64,000 nt of DNA from Leptospira noguchii serovar Panama str. CZ214 (lineage in GTDB: Bacteria > Spirochaetota > Leptospiria > Leptospirales > Leptospiraceae): assembly GCF_000306255.2 (NCBI RefSeq), contig NZ_AKWY02000021.1, forward strand, positions 400,001 through 464,000, given 5' to 3'. Shown piece by piece: positions 1-14,057 of this stretch; the stretch's first letter is position 1, and each line of letters starts with the position of its first letter. The translations under genes and the position numbers were made by a program. Under the pieces are notes generated by a model. It was not told where the DNA came from. It ran no database searches and worked only from the letters and a program-made list of their open reading frames with translations.

Positions 1-1046
<1,046 letters not shown>

Positions 1047-1058
1047 GAGAGAATATAC

Positions 1059-1934
1059 ATGGCAGTATTAGTAGATGAAAATACAAAAGTTGTAGTTCAG
1101 GGAATCACCGGTAAAGAAGGCTCCTTCCACGCGACACAAATGCTCGCTTACGGCACCAAGGTCGTAGCCGGAGTAACTCCTGGTAAAGGCGGAAGCAAAT
1201 GGGAAGATAAAATTCCAGTTTTCAACACAATCAAAGATTCCATTAAAAACGAAGACGCAAACGCAGCGGTCATTTTTGTTCCGCCCGCATTTGCAGCCGA
1301 TGCGATCATCGAAGGAATTCTCGCCGAACTTCCTCTCGTAATCTGCATTACAGAAGGAATTCCTACGCACGACATGCTGAAGGTTTACAGCGTACTCCGA
1401 AATTCTAAAACAAAATTAGTAGGACCAAACTGTCCAGGAGTGATCACTCCTCGTGCAAAACAAAAACTCGGGATCATGCCAGGTTTTATCCACAGTCCAG
1501 GTTCTGTGGGAATTGTGTCTCGTTCCGGGACTCTGACGTATGAATCGGTGGCTCAGATCACAAAACAAGGTCTGGGACAATCCACTTGTATCGGAATCGG
1601 AGGAGACCCAGTTCCAGGAATGAACCACACCGAAGCGATCAAATTGTTAAACGAAGACCCTGAAACCAAAGGAATCGTAATGATCGGTGAAATTGGCGGA
1701 ACTTCCGAAGAGGAAGCGGCCGAATATATTAAAAACCACGTCAAAAAACCTGTGGTAGGTTTTATCGCGGGTCAAACGGCACCTCCTGGCAAAAGAATGG
1801 GACACGCAGGAGCGATCATCAGTGGCGGCCTAGGAACTGCTACTTCTAAGATGAAAGCAATGCAAGAAGCAGGAATTCAAGTCTGCCAATCCATTGCAGA
1901 AGTTGGAGAAAAAATGAAAAAGGCTCTGGGATAA
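1059..1934 (+). CDS. sucD: Succinyl-CoA ligase alpha subunit
   Basis: Alpha subunit of succinate-CoA ligase (291 residues, the normal length). It binds CoA through an N-terminal Rossmann domain and carries the phosphohistidine used in catalysis. Visible features are [13 protein letters not shown] near the N-terminus (CoA-binding loop), [10 protein letters not shown] in the middle and GHAGAII, whose His (about residue 249) matches the phosphorylated active-site histidine of the family. The ATG at 1059 is preceded by an AGAGA ribosome-binding site. It is the last gene of the sucCD pair; a 280-bp gap with a weak hairpin separates it from the next gene. Confidence 0.97.
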   Translation: MAVLVDENTKVVVQGITGKEGSFHATQMLAYGTKVVAGVTPGKGGSKWEDKIPVFNTIKDSIKNEDANAAVIFVPPAFAADAIIEGILAELPLVICITEGIPTHDMLKVYSVLRNSKTKLVGPNCPGVITPRAKQKLGIMPGFIHSPGSVGIVSRSGTLTYESVAQITKQGLGQSTCIGIGGDPVPGMNHTEAIKLLNEDPETKGIVMIGEIGGTSEEEAAEYIKNHVKKPVVGFIAGQTAPPGKRMGHAGAIISGGLGTATSKMKAMQEAGIQVCQSIAEVGEKMKKALG

Positions 1935-2079
1935 TTTTGTCCAATTAGAAACGAATGTTTTAAAAGAAATAAAAGGTTGGAAAAGAATTTTCTGACTTTT
2001 TGGTTTTCAAAAATAAAGGAGCTGTTTCAAAGAATAAGTAAAGTGGTCGGTATTTCGACCTCTTACTTTGTATCTTAGC

Positions 2080-2108
2080 TTGACAGTATTTGAGTAGGTG
2101 GGATTAAT
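2080..2108 (+). promoter_or_regulatory. Possible sigma-70 promoter upstream of the TolC-like gene
   Basis: A perfect -35 hexamer TTGACA (2080-2085) is followed after 17 bp by ATTAAT (2103-2108), a fair -10 match. It lies about 110 bp upstream of the TolC-like start. A hairpin at 2036-2069 just before it (arms AAGTAAAGTGGTCG and CGACCTCTTACTT) may end sucCD transcription, although no run of T follows. This is motif reading only; no start site is known. Confidence 0.35.
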
Positions 2109-2216
2109 TCTTTCTAGAGTGGTGCAAAACTAAAATTTACTGGATCAAAAACGGGAACTAAGCCCAAATCCAGAACAACTTGCAAAAGTGTTTGAGAGAA
2201 AGTAAGGAGTTTCAAA

Positions 2217-3785
<1,569 letters not shown>

Positions 3786-3806
3786 TTTCAAAGTCGAGGG
3801 TACGAA

Positions 3807-5240
3807 TTGAGAAAGAGTTTTTTTGTAGTCCTCGGCCTTATCTTCTCTTCCATTTTAATCGGTTTTCTTGTTTGGAAAATTCTCACTCGTAAAACCGATT
3901 CCGTTTATAAAAATTTTTCTAAATCGAATTGGGAAGAAGTAGTTTTAGAAGTTCTAAGTAAAAAAGATCCGGACTTAGAGGATTACTCCTACGCTTCTAT
4001 GTCACTCGCGGAATTTAACTTCCATCTTTTAACCATCCCTTACGAGAAAAAAGAAAAAGTAGTCTCCAGGTTTGCGGAAAAATCAGGGCTTAAATTTTTT
4101 AAAAGGGAAGTAGGAGGAAGAACGATCTTCACATTCGAAGATCGATTTTTTTCCTTTTTACCCGAAGGCTCCTTTCTCAAAACGAGAGCGCTTTGTAGAA
4201 AATTATACTTAGGCGCGGAATACGAAACCGTGGACGTTCTTTCCAGATATTTAGTAAAACTCATTTCTTCCAATCCACTTCCACTTTACAACGAATACAA
4301 TCAAGCCTTGCTCAAATCTCTTTCTGCTGGTTCTGCAAAAGAATTAAACGAAAACGGCCGATCACGACTTTCTAAATTACTAGAATACTTTTCAGGAAAA
4401 GAAGATTCTCCGTTTAACGGTAGTAAGGCGATCATCGAAGGTAAAAATCTAAACGTTAGAACCGGTCCCGGAACCGAAAATCCTATTTCGTTTCAGTTCA
4501 AAGGCGGGGAAACCGTTTTTATACTCGATCGTGATTCACGAACTGAAACGATAGCCGGTAAAAGGGGAAGTTGGAACCAAATTGTAGATCTAAGAAATGG
4601 AAACGTGGGTTGGATCTTTTCCGGTTTTTTAAAAAACATTTCTTCGGATCTTTCTATTTCTCAAACGATGGAAGAATATTTCCGTGCTTTAGATCGGTCT
4701 CCAGTTTGGGACTTTGAGTCTTGGAAAGAATCTTCTCCGCCAAATGGATTTCAGGGAGAATATCACCCTACCGAAAAAATTGCGTTAGACGGAGACTCCG
4801 GAATGATTCTACATTCCTCCAAAAGTAAATACGATCTAATTTGCCGTTCTGTGGATGAACCTTTCCGAAATTTGGAGTTTTACGTTTCTTTTTTAGAGGG
4901 AAATGAAACGATCCCCATCTTTACATTGTTAGCTGGTCCTCCCGGGGATTTACGTAAAACTTTCGAAATAGAAATGGACAAAGAAAGTGTTTCCATCAAC
5001 CGAAATAGATATATTACCGGAGACAATTTTTCCAAAAGAAGATTTCGTCTAAACGTTCAAAACGGCTCTTCTGGTTTCCAAGCTGGTTTAATTGTTTCTG
5101 AAAAAATGGCCCTTTCCGGTATCGATTCCTTGAATACGATAGACCCTACTTCCGGAATACGGTGGAAGTTTTGTCTTCCTATGTCTAGGGAAAATGGAGA
5201 TTCTAGTTTGAGCGTCTTTCAATTTAAATTTGTTCCATGA
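3807..5240 (+). CDS. Membrane-anchored protein with a bacterial SH3 domain
   Basis: Protein of 477 residues that I cannot assign to a named gene. An N-terminal hydrophobic segment (FFVVLGLIFSSILIGFLVW) is a signal anchor or uncleaved signal peptide. About residues 211-275 form a bacterial SH3 (SH3b) domain: LNVRTGPG at the start, a GGETVFIL strand, a conserved Trp (WNQIV) and the closing VGWIFSGFL. Such domains often bind peptidoglycan or other envelope ligands. The C-terminal 200 residues look beta-rich but match nothing I know. The start is TTG, chosen because GAGGG lies 7-8 nt upstream and the signal segment follows directly. It is 21 bp downstream of the TolC-like gene. Confidence 0.75.
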   Translation: MRKSFFVVLGLIFSSILIGFLVWKILTRKTDSVYKNFSKSNWEEVVLEVLSKKDPDLEDYSYASMSLAEFNFHLLTIPYEKKEKVVSRFAEKSGLKFFKREVGGRTIFTFEDRFFSFLPEGSFLKTRALCRKLYLGAEYETVDVLSRYLVKLISSNPLPLYNEYNQALLKSLSAGSAKELNENGRSRLSKLLEYFSGKEDSPFNGSKAIIEGKNLNVRTGPGTENPISFQFKGGETVFILDRDSRTETIAGKRGSWNQIVDLRNGNVGWIFSGFLKNISSDLSISQTMEEYFRALDRSPVWDFESWKESSPPNGFQGEYHPTEKIALDGDSGMILHSSKSKYDLICRSVDEPFRNLEFYVSFLEGNETIPIFTLLAGPPGDLRKTFEIEMDKESVSINRNRYITGDNFSKRRFRLNVQNGSSGFQAGLIVSEKMALSGIDSLNTIDPTSGIRWKFCLPMSRENGDSSLSVFQFKFVP

Positions 5241-5278
5241 GCAATAGTAATTTAGAATATTCTAATAAAGGATAATCC

Positions 5279-5524
5279 ATGCCAACATACGACTATAAAT
5301 GCAAAGCCTGCGGTCAAGTTTTTGAACAATTCCATTCCATGAAGGACGATCCAATCAAAGATTGTCATCTCTGTGGTAAAAAAGGGGAAGTGGAAAGGAT
5401 GATTTCCAACGGGTCTGGAATCATTTTTAAAGGAACCGGTTTTTATGTGACCGATTATAAAAAGAGCGGCTCTGGAGAATCGTCTTCCACAACTTCTTCC
5501 GCTACTACTTCCTCTTCGGATTGA
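5279..5524 (+). CDS. FmdB-family zinc ribbon protein
   Basis: Small protein (81 residues) with an N-terminal zinc ribbon of the FmdB/CxxC family: MPTYDYKC start, knuckle CKAC, then CHLC about 20 residues later. The tail is a low-complexity Ser/Thr run that is usual for the family in spirochaetes. Members are thought to be regulators or accessory factors, but no firm function is known. An AAAGGA ribosome-binding site precedes the ATG. The lpxI start follows 12 bp after its stop, so it probably heads an fmdB-lpxI-lpxB transcript. Confidence 0.88.
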   Translation: MPTYDYKCKACGQVFEQFHSMKDDPIKDCHLCGKKGEVERMISNGSGIIFKGTGFYVTDYKKSGSGESSSTTSSATTSSSD

Positions 5525-5536
5525 CGGGTTTTTAGT

Positions 5537-6385
<849 letters not shown>

Positions 6386-6398
6386 CCGACCGTCTCGA

Positions 6399-7628
<1,230 letters not shown>

Positions 7629-7937
7629 ATTTAAAATTTTATTATATTAGAATAATTTTATATTTTTTAAAAATAAAAAGATAAAATTTTTAAAACAAAT
7701 AAAATAAACTCGAAAACACTTTATTCTTTTTTTTAAAAAATTCTGGGCAGCCCATCATTTGGACCAATTTCTTCAGAGTATTTTATATCTAAATATCCGA
7801 AAAATTGCTCTAATCTATAACTGCAGATAGAAAAACAAGTTACCTACTTTATATTCAAAAATTCTCTAATATTTGAAATTTCTATATAAAATAAAGATTT
7901 GACCTGAACTTAAAAATAATTAAAAATTTGATTTTTT
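7629..7937. other. AT-rich intergenic stretch
   Basis: About 310 bp of strongly AT-rich DNA with runs of A and T. No gene, convincing promoter or repeat family member is visible. Confidence 0.5.
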
Positions 7938-8144
7938 ATGTCAAGACGATACCAACAAGCCTTCGCAATTGTTCGTATTGATTTCTACAAGGACAGGACT
8001 GACAACAATCTCGCAAATTGTATCACTATAAAAAAAATCGTTTGGAACATAGAAGACGCCAAAAGTGAAGTTGATAGATTGAATTCTAGTAATCAAGGCG
8101 ACAGTTACTACTTTTGGCAGACAACAAGAATAGAAATCAAATAA
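7938..8144 (+). CDS. Small hypothetical protein (68 aa)
   Basis: The 68-residue product begins MSRRYQQAFAIVRIDFY and ends YYFWQTTRIEIK. It has protein-like composition: a charged helix (EDAKSEVDRLNSSN) flanked by strands. I recall a similar YFWQTTR ending in small uncharacterised proteins of other phyla, but I cannot confirm this without a search. No Shine-Dalgarno sequence is visible before the ATG. It stands alone between lpxB and a repeat-rich region, and no function is inferred. Confidence 0.5.
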   Translation: MSRRYQQAFAIVRIDFYKDRTDNNLANCITIKKIVWNIEDAKSEVDRLNSSNQGDSYYFWQTTRIEIK

Positions 8145-8233
8145 AGAAAAAATTCGCTGTATGTCCGAATTTGAAATTGTCTCCTCTTTCTTTGATCACA
8201 TGTACTGTATAACCTATTAAAATAAATCCTAAC

Positions 8234-8377
<144 letters not shown>

Positions 8378-8673
8378 ACTACTAAAAAACCATGATAATA
8401 AAATTTTGCTTTGAAACAGGGTTTTGCAATATAAATTTACGGTACGCAATTTTATAGGATCATTAGAGTTGTTGAAATCATACAACAATGAGACCGTTTC
8501 TTTTAAGATTTACATATTTTTTAAATATTCAAATAAACTTGATTTTAAAATTTTGGAACTAACTCATAGTATTCATCTTTGTGTGATCAGTAAAATTTAA
8601 ATTTATAGCTTACATCATAAAAATCAAAAGTGTCCTTGATTGACCTTATAGACCGGCTACTTCCCAAAAAAAT

Positions 8674-8976
8674 GTTCTTGTTGCCATCGACGGTGTTCTA
8701 ATTTATAATCGTCCTCAAAAACGTGATTTTGTTTTTTAACAACTTTTTTAGTTAAAGTTAACGAAGAAAACGTGTTTCATTGTCTTCCAGAAGAAGTAAT
8801 CTTATCGATTGATAAAGACTCAGCCGAATTTTATAGCAGAACGTTTTATGAAGACAGCAGGGTTAGGTTTTTTTCCCGCCGAAATTGCAGAAATTTTTGT
8901 TAAACCAATCAATAAATCTTTTATGTTATACGCCGAATTTAAAAAAGCAAAAAGTTTATTTAATTTCGAAAACTAA
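8674..8976 (+). pseudogene. Probable remnant of an unidentified gene
   Basis: Protein-like reading can be followed only by changing frame. A first piece (VLVAIDGVLIYNRPQKRD) ends in a stop. A second (EENVFHCLPEEVILSIDKDS) runs into a stop after a frame break near 8850. A third continues (GLGFFPAEIAEIFVKPINKS) to a TAA at 8974-8976. The pieces have coding-like composition unlike the surrounding AT-rich DNA. I do not recognise the ancestral family. The interpretation as a frameshifted remnant is inference. Confidence 0.35.
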
Positions 8977-9221
8977 AAAGAAAATATATAATTCTCATGA
9001 ATAAAAATAATGCTTATGATGAATTTTATTTTAAAAATTAAAATATAAGATAAAATCTTCTTTAAAAATCTAATAAATCGGAATTCAACACGTTTTTTTG
9101 AAAACTTCACACCTTTGATAAAATCGCTCTAAAACCTTTAGTATTATTTTCATTTTTCCGAACAAGCAACTTAGTTTAAAAATATTCTTCAATTATATCA
9201 ATATATTTAAATATACTATTT

Positions 9222-9317
9222 TTATAATATATTTTTTGAATAATGGATTTTGTTTCATGGGAAAGGTCTATTGAAGCAGTTTTGTTAATCACCACTATAG
9301 AACTTTTCAACAACTCT
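9222..9317. repeat. About 100-bp inverted-repeat element, family 2, degenerate copy
   Basis: It shares the internal segment TTGAAGCAGTTTTGTTAATC and the right end TTTTCAACAACTCT with the better copies at 28877-28977 and 34557-34656. The left end is poorly preserved, so the left boundary is approximate. It lies just beyond the 3' end of the AHSA1-like gene. Confidence 0.55.
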
Positions 9318-9323
9318 AATTTT

Positions 9324-9806
9324 TCAAAAAAATCCTTTTCTCAAATTAATCCCATATTCTAAATATGCCTTCAAACAACAGCTCATATTCATCCAACCTT
9401 GACAATTCATATAGGAACCGTCTAATGCTGCCTGGGATTCTCTCCACCCTGACTCCGTAATTTTTACAAGTGTATTGCTTGAATCTAAGGATTCAAAACT
9501 TATTTCTATAAGAGTTTTGTATCCACCAGTAGTAAGCAAATCGTTTTGGCTTTCATAACCTCCTTCGTGAGCATCCCACTCTAAAATAATTTTGGAATTC
9601 ATTTCCACTTCTTTGACAAATACACGAACTCCTTCTTCCGAAGGAAAATCCGCAAATTTCCAAATCACTTCGGTTTTAGACTTTAAAGGTCCGCTAGCAC
9701 CTCCAGTAGTAAAATAACTGCTTAACTGTTTTGGATCATACACAGCTTGAAAAACGACTTCTAAAGGTTTTTGAATTTTAGTTTGTATCGTAAATTTTAA
9801 ATTCAT
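9324..9806 (-). CDS. SRPBCC / AHSA1-like domain protein
   Basis: The product is 160 residues with the START/SRPBCC fold of the AHSA1 (activator of Hsp90 ATPase homologue 1-like) group. It opens with the typical IQTKIQKPLEVVFQAVYDPK and has the sheet segment KIILEWDAHEGG. Late features are LVKITESGWRE, which precedes the C-terminal helix, and GWMNMSCCLKAYLEYG, which resembles the GW..L..L.EYL ending of the family. These proteins bind hydrophobic ligands; their substrates are generally unknown. The gene is isolated in a repeat-rich region with no operon partner. The family call is firm, the role is not. Confidence 0.8.
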   Translation of the reverse strand: MNLKFTIQTKIQKPLEVVFQAVYDPKQLSSYFTTGGASGPLKSKTEVIWKFADFPSEEGVRVFVKEVEMNSKIILEWDAHEGGYESQNDLLTTGGYKTLIEISFESLDSSNTLVKITESGWRESQAALDGSYMNCQGWMNMSCCLKAYLEYGINLRKGFF

Positions 9807-10321
9807 ATAATTTTCTCTTAAAACATTATTTTTTTAATATGTTATATTATATTAATATATTAAAACTAGACAAGCACGATTCTGTTTCTAAAGCGCTTTC
9901 AGATCCTAATTTTAAATCTTCTTAGAACAAAACCGGAGAGATCGTTTTCATTTTAAGTCCTTGGATCGTTGTACCATAATGTAATTTTTGGAAAACTCAG
10001 GATTATTAATCGTAAAAAAGGAAGGGTGAATTCGATAGAATTACTTAGACAAAACGTTCCAATTTAGGCAATTACAACCACTCTCTCAAACTTCTTTGAA
10101 GGGTTAATTCAATAATTAGAATCTTTTGACACAAAAACAAAAATTTTGCGATAAGACCAGTCGTCCAAATTTGTTTTACGATTTTGCAGTAAAACTTCCA
10201 AATGTAGAACACATACAAATCCAGTCACAGAAAATAAATCTTTAAAAATCTGTAATATGACTTAATTTTTGGAAACCATTACAAATCGTGATTTTACAAT
10301 AAAATTCAGAAAATAGCTCAA
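9807..10321. other. Intergenic region with a diverged dispersed-repeat segment
   Basis: No gene is visible. Bases 10239-10310 resemble 50923-50990 (shared ATGACTTAATTT and ATTTTACA segments), that is, the dispersed family built around TGTGGGAACTAC, here badly eroded. Near 9830-9860 an AT-only stretch could serve the AHSA1-like gene as a promoter. Confidence 0.4.
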
Positions 10322-10762
10322 TCAACAAAAGCTATCTGGTAATCCAGTAATACATTCGTATTTTCCAATATACTCAAATTCGTCTGTTAAAATTCTACAT
10401 TCACAATCAAATCGATATTGATAGGATAAATAGTTGGATTTGTGCGTGTGCTTTTCGAATTTTTTACTATTTTTAGATTCAATAAGGATTTGAATAATTT
10501 TCACTTTTAAAAATGCAAGATGAAACGCCGTTCTTGTAAGAGACATACGATCTAATTCTTCCGAAAAAAATATTTCAATTTCTTCTAAAATATTTGGGGT
10601 TTGAATGAGATCATCGTTAAAAAAAGATCGCTGTGTTAAAAAATCATATTTTAAAACACCGGTTCTTAGTCGATTCAGCTCGGTATAAGAGTTGATCAAT
10701 CTCCAACCGCAAAAAATTCTGCAGACGGTAAAAGTTGTATGTTTTAACCTTTTCTTTCTCAT
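10322..10762 (-). CDS. Hypothetical protein (146 aa)
   Basis: The family is not recognised. The 146-residue product starts with a basic stretch (MRKKRLKHTTF). The middle is helical (ILEEIEIFFSEELDRMSLTRTAFHLAFLKVKIIQILIES) and the C-terminus is rich in Cys and aromatic residues (YRFDCECRILTDEFEYIGKYECITGLPDSFC). No signal peptide is evident. It is isolated, in a region of decayed DNA, and the composition is only moderately protein-like. It may be a real orphan gene or the end of a degraded one. Confidence 0.4.
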   Translation of the reverse strand: MRKKRLKHTTFTVCRIFCGWRLINSYTELNRLRTGVLKYDFLTQRSFFNDDLIQTPNILEEIEIFFSEELDRMSLTRTAFHLAFLKVKIIQILIESKNSKKFEKHTHKSNYLSYQYRFDCECRILTDEFEYIGKYECITGLPDSFC

Positions 10763-10888
10763 AATAAAAATTTTACAAAGTTACTACATTGAAAGTGAAA
10801 ATCCAATGATTCTAAAACAAATTTCATCATCAATTATAATCACCTAATTATAATTTTGTGTAGTATTTCATTAGAAATTTTAAATAAT

Positions 10889-10989
10889 AGAGTTTTTGAA
10901 AAATTCGATAATGGCGTTTAACAAAACTACTTCAATCGTCCATTTCCATAAAATAGAAATGAATAGATAATTAATTTTTTAACAACTCT
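10889..10989. repeat. 101-bp inverted-repeat element, family 2, opposite orientation
   Basis: It begins AGAGTTTTTGAAAAATTC and ends TTTTTTAACAACTCT. Its interior carries TTTAACAAAACTACTTCAA, the reverse complement of the family-2 core. Relative to the copies at 28877 and 34557 it is inverted and somewhat diverged. The rest of the gap 10763-11376 shows no gene. Confidence 0.6.
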
Positions 10990-11376
10990 AATATTAAAAA
11001 TTGTATGAGTTCCCAGATACTAAAACATCTAACTTCTTGAACTCAAGTCACGTTCTCTCAATACAATCAATTAGAGATGAAGATAAATCTCTCGGAAATA
11101 CGACAATCTTTCGTGAAAAGGCCTGCACCCACTTTTATTTTTAGGTGGTGTGGTGGGAAGATTAGGAGTTCTTCTATATCAGAAAATTATACTTTTTGCA
11201 AGTAAAAAAGCCCACCTTTATTAGAACATTTGAAAAATCTGCATTTTTGATTCAAAACACTTCTTAAACCTGTGAGGTTGGTTATCTCTTCTTATATGTT
11301 TTCGCATTCAAACTAAGCAAAACTCTCTCTGTGAATGCGTTTTAAAACGAGTTTTTTAAACATCAGCTAACAGATA

Positions 11377-11781
11377 TTAATTACCTTCGGAAACCCTTTT
11401 TAAAACAACAAGATTGTCTCCCCAAAGGCCTTGCCACGAATCTTTTTTCAATTCTCGAAATAAAAAGTAGCCAATAGGAGTTTCCTCCCCTCTTCTTCTC
11501 AACTGCAATCCTTCCCCGTCTTCCATAAGATATAACTTGGTTTCTGAACTTTCTTCTAAAAGAATCGCTTCTCTATCGCTGATAAACCGAATTTGTATTG
11601 TAGGAACAATAGTAGAAACTCTCCAAGTTCCAGCCATATCGATTTTTGTTTCCAAATTTTTTACGATTAAAATATTAGAATTTTTGAATATAAAAAGATA
11701 AATTCCGAAAGCAACTAAAGTTGTTAAGAAAACTCCAAACGTAATTAAAATTATCTGTCTCCGATCGATTCCAGTCTGCAT
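11377..11781 (-). CDS. Small membrane-anchored hypothetical protein
   Basis: The 134-residue product has one N-terminal transmembrane segment (IILITFGVFLTTLVAFGIYLFIF) followed by an extracytoplasmic part of about 95 residues with beta-rich character (MAGTWRVSTIVPTIQIRFIS, YLMEDGEGLQLRRRGEE). The MAGTWR start of the soluble part recalls lipocalin-like 'G-W' signatures, but this is not enough for a family call. Its start overlaps the end of the upstream AsmA-like gene by 31 nt, with GGAG just before the ATG, so translation is probably coupled. Confidence 0.7.
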   Translation of the reverse strand: MQTGIDRRQIILITFGVFLTTLVAFGIYLFIFKNSNILIVKNLETKIDMAGTWRVSTIVPTIQIRFISDREAILLEESSETKLYLMEDGEGLQLRRRGEETPIGYFLFRELKKDSWQGLWGDNLVVLKRVSEGN

Positions 11782-14057
11782 TCTCCGGATTCCTCCTTAA
11801 ACTTTCTACTAACAAAAGTATCGTTTAACATTCCGTTGGCGCTGATTCTTACTCGGTTACCTTCCACGGCCCCATAACCCTTTAAGTCCGCCGTTTCGTT
11901 TTTCCAAAAGATATTTCTATAGTATGACAATGTAGGTAAGAGGTTATGTTCGTATCCAAAATCAAAAGGTTCTCTAAGATTTAAAGGAAGTGATCTTTTA
12001 TCCTGAAAACGAGATCGATTAAAAATTACGTTATGCGAAACATTTAAAGAATTATGAAGCGCTAAAAAGTCATCTCCGAAAAGACGAATTGTAGTATCCG
12101 AAGTAATCGTTTCCGGAATGATCCAAGATCCACAAAAACCGTTTACTGGCTCTTCCCAAGGCATTTCCGCAATTTTAATCTTGAGATCCATATAAGGATT
12201 GTCTTGCCCGAATGTGAAATTTGTAAACGCCTCTAAAAACTGATTTCCCTCTCTAAAACCTTTGAGATCTAATCTGGAAAAAAAAGGAACCACTTTACCG
12301 CTTAAAGTAACATTTCCTAAATCCTTTTCACTAAAACGAAACGACTTTGCTTTCCATTGAATCGTAAAGGTAGTATATTCCATTAAATATTTGTAAAATG
12401 GTGTTCTAGTCCAACGGATTTCCGGAATTAACTTTTCTTGGCGAGTTTTAATATCGGTGCGAATCCAATTCTTCCACAAATGATAAATCGGAAGAAAGTT
12501 CTTCACAGAAATCCGGTCCAGATCGAGTTCCCATTTCCAGTCGTTGTAAAGAGGATAATAAAAAGTACCGTTGCCCCGGACGGATTTTTTCCAACCGGTT
12601 TTGCCTATAATTTTAGTTAGAATCGGTTCTTGAAACAGGCTTCCTTTTGCGTTAAACTCCAACGTATTTCCAGTTAGAATGTTGACCTTTGCTTCATCTA
12701 AACGGAAATCTAAAAAAGGATCTTTCCAATAAAAACCAGAAAGCCTCAAATAGGCCTCACTTTTAATCCAATCCCCGTAATTTCCGGTTTCTTCCCATTT
12801 ACCTTTTAGCTCAAAACCTCCTTCTAAAATTTCCAGATCTCCCGGAAATTGAAAAATAGATTTTAACTCATGAACGTTTTTCCAATCCGCAAAAACCTCC
12901 CAAGTGGAAAGTTTTTTAGGATTCACTTTATACGTTAGACGAAATATATTTTCTTCTTTTGTAAAGATATGAATCTGTTTTTCTCCAATTTCGTCTAACT
13001 TTAAATCCATTTCATGAACTAGATCCGCGTCTTTTAAATCTGGAATTTTTAAACCCAAAGGGAGTTCTTGTAAAATTTTACCTGACACATTGGTGAATCG
13101 GTTTTTACCTATTATGGAAACTTTTTTTCCATTTAAAAGAATCTCGTATTCACCTGAAATTTTTCCGGAACTAGGAGCTATCTTTCCGAACAACGAATAA
13201 ATTCCCCGAACCTTCTCGGCTTTTACGTTCTGAAAACGGAAACTACTTTTGGATTCGTCCGAATGAAACTTGGTTTTGAACGTTCCTTGAATATATCTAG
13301 AATAAGGAAACGGAAATAAGGAATCACTAACGGAGACGATTACACCTTCGGGCTGTTTGGTGATCACTATATCAATTCCCTTTAATGCGTTTAGGATTTC
13401 TTCCCCTCCACGAGAAATTGTTATCGTAGTATTCATCAAACGAATTTCTGGAATATTAATTTTTTGAATATAACCGATCAGTTCTCCCGAAATCTGATCC
13501 TCCAAGTCTATATTGATCGAAGAATCCTTAACTACAATTCCTCGAACAAAAGGTTGCCCCTTCCACAAACCTCCAAGTCGAAATCGAATTTTATTGGTTC
13601 TAAATAAGATATGGTTGAGAGCAAAGTCTTCTTCAGAAGAAATTCTAAAATCTTCAAATACAACAGCGTTGGGAAAATCATACTCCACAACTCCTAAAGT
13701 CACTGCTCTTCCTAATTCCTTGTTGATAAAGTTTCTGGAAAGTTCCTTCACTCCTCTCAAATCCAAAAGATAATTTCGTACATAATATCCAACAGATTCA
13801 ACTAAGATCATATAGATAGAAATCGTGAGAAAAAAGAAGATGAGTGTAATTTTAGTTTTTCGGTTTTCTTTTAAAAAAAAGAAAATAGACCCGAGATAAC
13901 GGATGAGATCACCGGAAGCGAATTTGTTTCGAATCCGGACCAATTTAGAATTGTACTGAATTATCTTGGAAGAACCTGAGAAAGTTGCTCTTGGATTTCC
14001 TTCAGAACCGGACTTTCCGGAAATTTCTGAAGCCCTTCTTCCAGAACCATCTGACAT
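11751..14057 (-). CDS. Large AsmA/TamB-like membrane-anchored protein
   Basis: The frame encodes 768 residues. After a cytoplasmic N-terminus there is one transmembrane segment (KITLIFFFLTISIYMILVES, about residues 69-88). A very long beta-rich region follows, with short repeated patterns of the kind PDLKDAD, LDEIGEKQI and GYGAVEGNRVRISANG. This layout resembles AsmA/TamB/YhdP-type lipid-transport proteins, which bridge the inner membrane and periplasm; the assignment is inference. The start is uncertain: ATG 14057 overlaps the TPR lipoprotein gene by 97 nt, and a TTG at 13943 would remove the overlap. Small overlaps on both sides suggest one transcript with the helicase and lipoprotein. Confidence 0.65.
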   Translation of the reverse strand: MSDGSGRRASEISGKSGSEGNPRATFSGSSKIIQYNSKLVRIRNKFASGDLIRYLGSIFFFLKENRKTKITLIFFFLTISIYMILVESVGYYVRNYLLDLRGVKELSRNFINKELGRAVTLGVVEYDFPNAVVFEDFRISSEEDFALNHILFRTNKIRFRLGGLWKGQPFVRGIVVKDSSINIDLEDQISGELIGYIQKINIPEIRLMNTTITISRGGEEILNALKGIDIVITKQPEGVIVSVSDSLFPFPYSRYIQGTFKTKFHSDESKSSFRFQNVKAEKVRGIYSLFGKIAPSSGKISGEYEILLNGKKVSIIGKNRFTNVSGKILQELPLGLKIPDLKDADLVHEMDLKLDEIGEKQIHIFTKEENIFRLTYKVNPKKLSTWEVFADWKNVHELKSIFQFPGDLEILEGGFELKGKWEETGNYGDWIKSEAYLRLSGFYWKDPFLDFRLDEAKVNILTGNTLEFNAKGSLFQEPILTKIIGKTGWKKSVRGNGTFYYPLYNDWKWELDLDRISVKNFLPIYHLWKNWIRTDIKTRQEKLIPEIRWTRTPFYKYLMEYTTFTIQWKAKSFRFSEKDLGNVTLSGKVVPFFSRLDLKGFREGNQFLEAFTNFTFGQDNPYMDLKIKIAEMPWEEPVNGFCGSWIIPETITSDTTIRLFGDDFLALHNSLNVSHNVIFNRSRFQDKRSLPLNLREPFDFGYEHNLLPTLSYYRNIFWKNETADLKGYGAVEGNRVRISANGMLNDTFVSRKFKEESGECRLESIGDR

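Noticed and set aside
13513..13773. 86-residue + strand ORF inside the AsmA-like gene
   Set aside because: It lies wholly antisense within a long coding frame and has a basic, low-complexity composition typical of a shadow.
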